Assembly (NCBI GenBank): GCA_028564925.1
Contig: CM053033.1
Location: 113,336,752 to 113,400,751 of the forward strand
DNA length: 64,000 nucleotides
From: Lithobates sylvaticus
Taxonomy: Eukaryota > Chordata > Amphibia > Anura > Ranidae
Reading direction: 5' to 3'
Both the position numbers and the translations under genes were made by a program. The notes below the pieces were generated by a model, which saw only the letters and a program-made list of their open reading frames with translations, made no database searches and was not told where the DNA came from. Positions 61,371 to 64,000 of the stretch are shown here, piece by piece; within the stretch, counting starts at the first letter, position 1; every line of letters starts with the position of its first letter.

Positions 61371-64000
61371 CGCCTAAGCTCTGCAAATGATTCCTATAAA
61401 AGGTAACAACATTAAATGTCATTTACAACAACACAAATGCAGATAATCAGAATATATCCATCTGATGGGCAGAACACTCCCCGCCTGACGTCAAGTGACG
61501 TCACTAACAGAGTCCTCCGTAGAAAGTAACAGAACAAGTTCGGTCACTGGTCTCAAGAACACTTTGGCCTCATTCTGTTGAAAGGTCTTGACCTCGACCT
61601 TACGGACAAGATTATCTTTGCTTGGCAGTACTTTGGTGACTAGACCTAAAGGCCACATGTTCCTTAGTGTCTGGCAATCTCTCATGAGCACAACATCACC
61701 AAGTTTAAGGTTAGGTTTTTCTGAGTGCCACTTCCTCCTTAGTTGAAGAGTAGATGTGTATTGCTCCCTCCACCGACTCCAGAAGGTATTGGCAAGAGTT
61801 TGAACTTGTCTCCATTGACGTTTGTAAAGGTCCTTCTCACAAAACTCTCCAGCTGGAGTACCTACAAGACCAGTCTTTTGCGTGAGCAACATGGTAGGTG
61901 TGAGAACCATTGGATCTTCAGAGTCACTTGAAATTGAAGTTAAGGGTCTGGCGTTAATGATGGCTGTAACCTCTGCCATAAATGTCACTAAACACTCGTG
62001 AGTAAGCCTTGCAGTTCCTACTTGTAGGAAGATAGAGTCAAGAATTCTGCGGGCTATGCCTATCATCCTCTCCCACACACCTCCCATGTGAGAAGAGTGA
62101 GGTGGATTGAAGATCCACGTGCAGTCTTGCTTACTCAAATACCTTTTTACACTGGGGATGTCCAAGTTGGAAGGAATTTGCAGTTCTTTTACTGCTCCTA
62201 CAAAGTTAGATCCTCTGTCAGAGCGAATGAGTTTCACTGGGCCTCGGATTGCAATGAAACGTCTAAGAGAATTAATGAAACTTGAAGTGTCCATTGACTC
62301 AATCACTTCAATGTGAACAGCTCGTATGGACATGCAAACGAATATGACTGCCCAGCGTTTACTGTTTGAGTGTCCCCCTTTTGTGTACCGGGTGGCAACA
62401 GACCAGGGTCCAAAGACATCAAGTCCAACATTAGTGAAAGGTGGATCCATGCTAAGCCTGTCAGAAGGTAGATTGGCCATCTTTTGCGTCTGTAACATTC
62501 CCCGAAGCTTTCGACAGATAACGCACTTGAAGAGGAACTTACTCACACATCTTTTGGCTCCGACTATCCAAAGTCCAGCAGCTCTTAGAGCTCCTTCAGT
62601 AAACAGTCGGCCCTGGTGTTTAGTTTGGTCATGGTAGTGTTGAATGAGTAAATAGGCAATATGATGGTGACCAGGGATCACTAAAGGATGTTTCTCTAAG
62701 AACTCTAACTTGCCTTCTTTTAAACGGCCTCCTACTCTCAACATGCCATTTTCATCAAGGATTGGATCAAGTTTCTTTAAAACACTGTCTTTAGGAACAG
62801 GTTTGTGATTGACAATACAATCGATCTCTTTGGCAAAGACTTCTCTCTGTACAACAGATATTAACCAGTTTTTAGACTGTTCTAGGTCAGTTGCTGAGTA
62901 GACTTTCCTACAGTGGTGCCAACTCCTGCAACCGTCATGAGTTGGTGGTTGTTTTTTGTAAGACTGAGCTATGTGGATTAAGCAAGTGATAGCTCTAACT
63001 AGTGACCTCCAGGTAGAGAACCTGCTGAAACGGTGGGTTTTAAACTGGTTGAGAGATGTTGTTGTGACTGCAGTAGAAACCTGAGGGCGGATTTCCTGAT
63101 CCTTTTCTGCATCTATCAAGTCAAATGTGGTGAGATCATCATTGTTACAGTCAGGACTGCGTAGAAAGGTGGGACCTGTGAACCACGAAGTACTGTCAAG
63201 GCGACTGGCCGCTACAGATCTGGTCGCTAGGTCTGCGGGATTATAGTCTGTAGGCACAAAATGCCATTGCTCTGGGCGGGTGGATCTCCTTATTCTCAAC
63301 ACTCTGTTATTGACATAGACATAGAAACGCCTAGTTTCATTATGGATGTAACCCAGAACTACTTTACTGTCTGTGTAGAACTCAGCTTCCTGGATTTCTA
63401 AGTTTGTCTCTGTTGCTATTAGTTCAGCTAGCTCTGTAGCCAATACTGCAGCACAAAGTTCCAGCCTGGGTATGGTGTGTTCAGGCAGTGGTGCAAGTTT
63501 TGCTTTTCCCATTACAAACCCTATGTGGCTTTGTCCTTTAGTGTCTATGGTTTTCAGGTAAGCTACAGCAGCAATTGCTTTAACAGAAGCATCCGCAAAC
63601 ACACAAAGTCTTTGCATCTGAACATCTGCAGATGACAGAGGTGCATATGGGCGTGGAATTTTAAGATTGGATAGCGCTGTTAGTGAGTCCTTCCACTCTA
63701 GCCATAGGTTCTTCCTGTCGGTGGGGAGAGGGTGGTCCCAATCTAGCGACTCACAGGTTAAGTCTCTGAGTAGTGCCTTACCCTGGATGGTGACAGGTGC
63801 TGCAAAGCCTAAAGGATCGTATAGGCTGTTTATGGTAGACAGGACGCCTCTACGGGTAAAGGGTTTTTCCTCTGTGTTTACTTGGAAAGTGAAGGTGTCA
63901 GATCTTAAGTCCCAAAGCAAACCAAGGCTGCGTTGCATGGGAAGTGAGTCTGTGCCTAGATCTAAGTCCTTTAACTCGTTGGAATGGTCTTGGACAGGAA
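61367..64000 (-). mobile_element. BEL/Pao fossil, second tandem copy, runs off the right edge
   Basis: Repeats 58581-61214 with a 2786-bp offset and two single-base differences seen by eye. Includes the start of the LTR-like segment, the purine tract and pol. The unit boundary is at the atggcgcc shared by 58581-58588 and 61367-61374. Confidence 0.8.
61491..63998 (-). pseudogene. BEL/Pao pol fossil, copy 2
   Basis: Same domain order as copy 1 (RNase H, integrase zinc finger, integrase core, DUF5641) and nearly identical in sequence. Continues beyond the window. Confidence 0.8.

Noticed and set aside
59302-62637. Plus-strand open frames of 62-135 codons, each found twice
   Set aside because: Antisense shadows of the BEL/Pao pol frames, duplicated with the tandem unit.

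Overview
The window is vertebrate nuclear DNA, most likely from a ranoid (true-frog-like) anuran. Spliced exons with GT-AG borders carry a vertebrate protein. The repeats are those expected of frogs: TTAA-flanked T2/Kolobok-type MITEs, roughly 1-kb TTAA-flanked non-autonomous elements, Tc1 transposons of the plaice/Rana temporaria (PPTN/RTTN) type, Penelope-like elements with hammerhead-ribozyme motifs, DIRS-like and BEL/Pao fossils, and long TA microsatellites. No bacterial or phage genes, CRISPR arrays or rRNA genes are seen.

Host gene: the only host gene recognised is exosc2 (RRP4, cap subunit of the RNA exosome), plus strand, 4111-33570. Seven exons are present, equivalent to human exons 3-9: 4111-4156, 8331-8420, 23000-23065, 28034-28102, 28198-28380, 31081-31209 and 33490-33570. 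They encode 220 residues covering the S1 and KH domains and the C-terminus. The first two exons must lie upstream of the window. The introns have been enlarged by transposons: intron 4 is 14.6 kb, while intron 6 is 95 bp.

Region 1-33.6 kb: a decayed Tc1 relic runs off the left edge. MITEs follow (Harbinger-like with TWA target duplications, T2-like with TTAA), then TTAA-flanked 0.7-1.0 kb elements and a LINE 3' end. Intron 4 holds a nest at 13046-17196, where one Tc1 element contains two TTAA elements (one inside the other) and a second Tc1. Introns 4-8 also hold TA and CTT microsatellites, a minus-strand Tc1 at 26146-27430 and a tRNA-derived V-SINE-like copy.

Region 33.6-45.7 kb: intergenic, with no host exon recognised. 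It contains MITEs, a hAT-like element with an internal palindrome (39517-40282), a 31-bp tandem array built on TCTCGCGAGA, and a 1951-bp non-autonomous hAT element (43116-45066) with a perfect 8-bp target duplication and an internal 22-bp satellite.

Region 45.7-64 kb: a graveyard of retroelements. There are at least two minus-strand Penelope-like elements plus fragments, several with hammerhead-like motifs, a DIRS-like fossil and a possible solo LTR. One Penelope copy is split by a 1548-bp insertion (50619-52166) that has a 16-bp target duplication and is mostly a near-perfect 671-bp inverted repeat turning around inside a hammerhead-like segment. An L1-clade LINE (55545-58212) is broken off by a BEL/Pao fossil whose pol-3' end segment occurs twice in tandem with a 2786-bp period and almost no divergence. 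The most unusual structures are the hairpin insertion, the ribozyme motifs and this tandem duplication.
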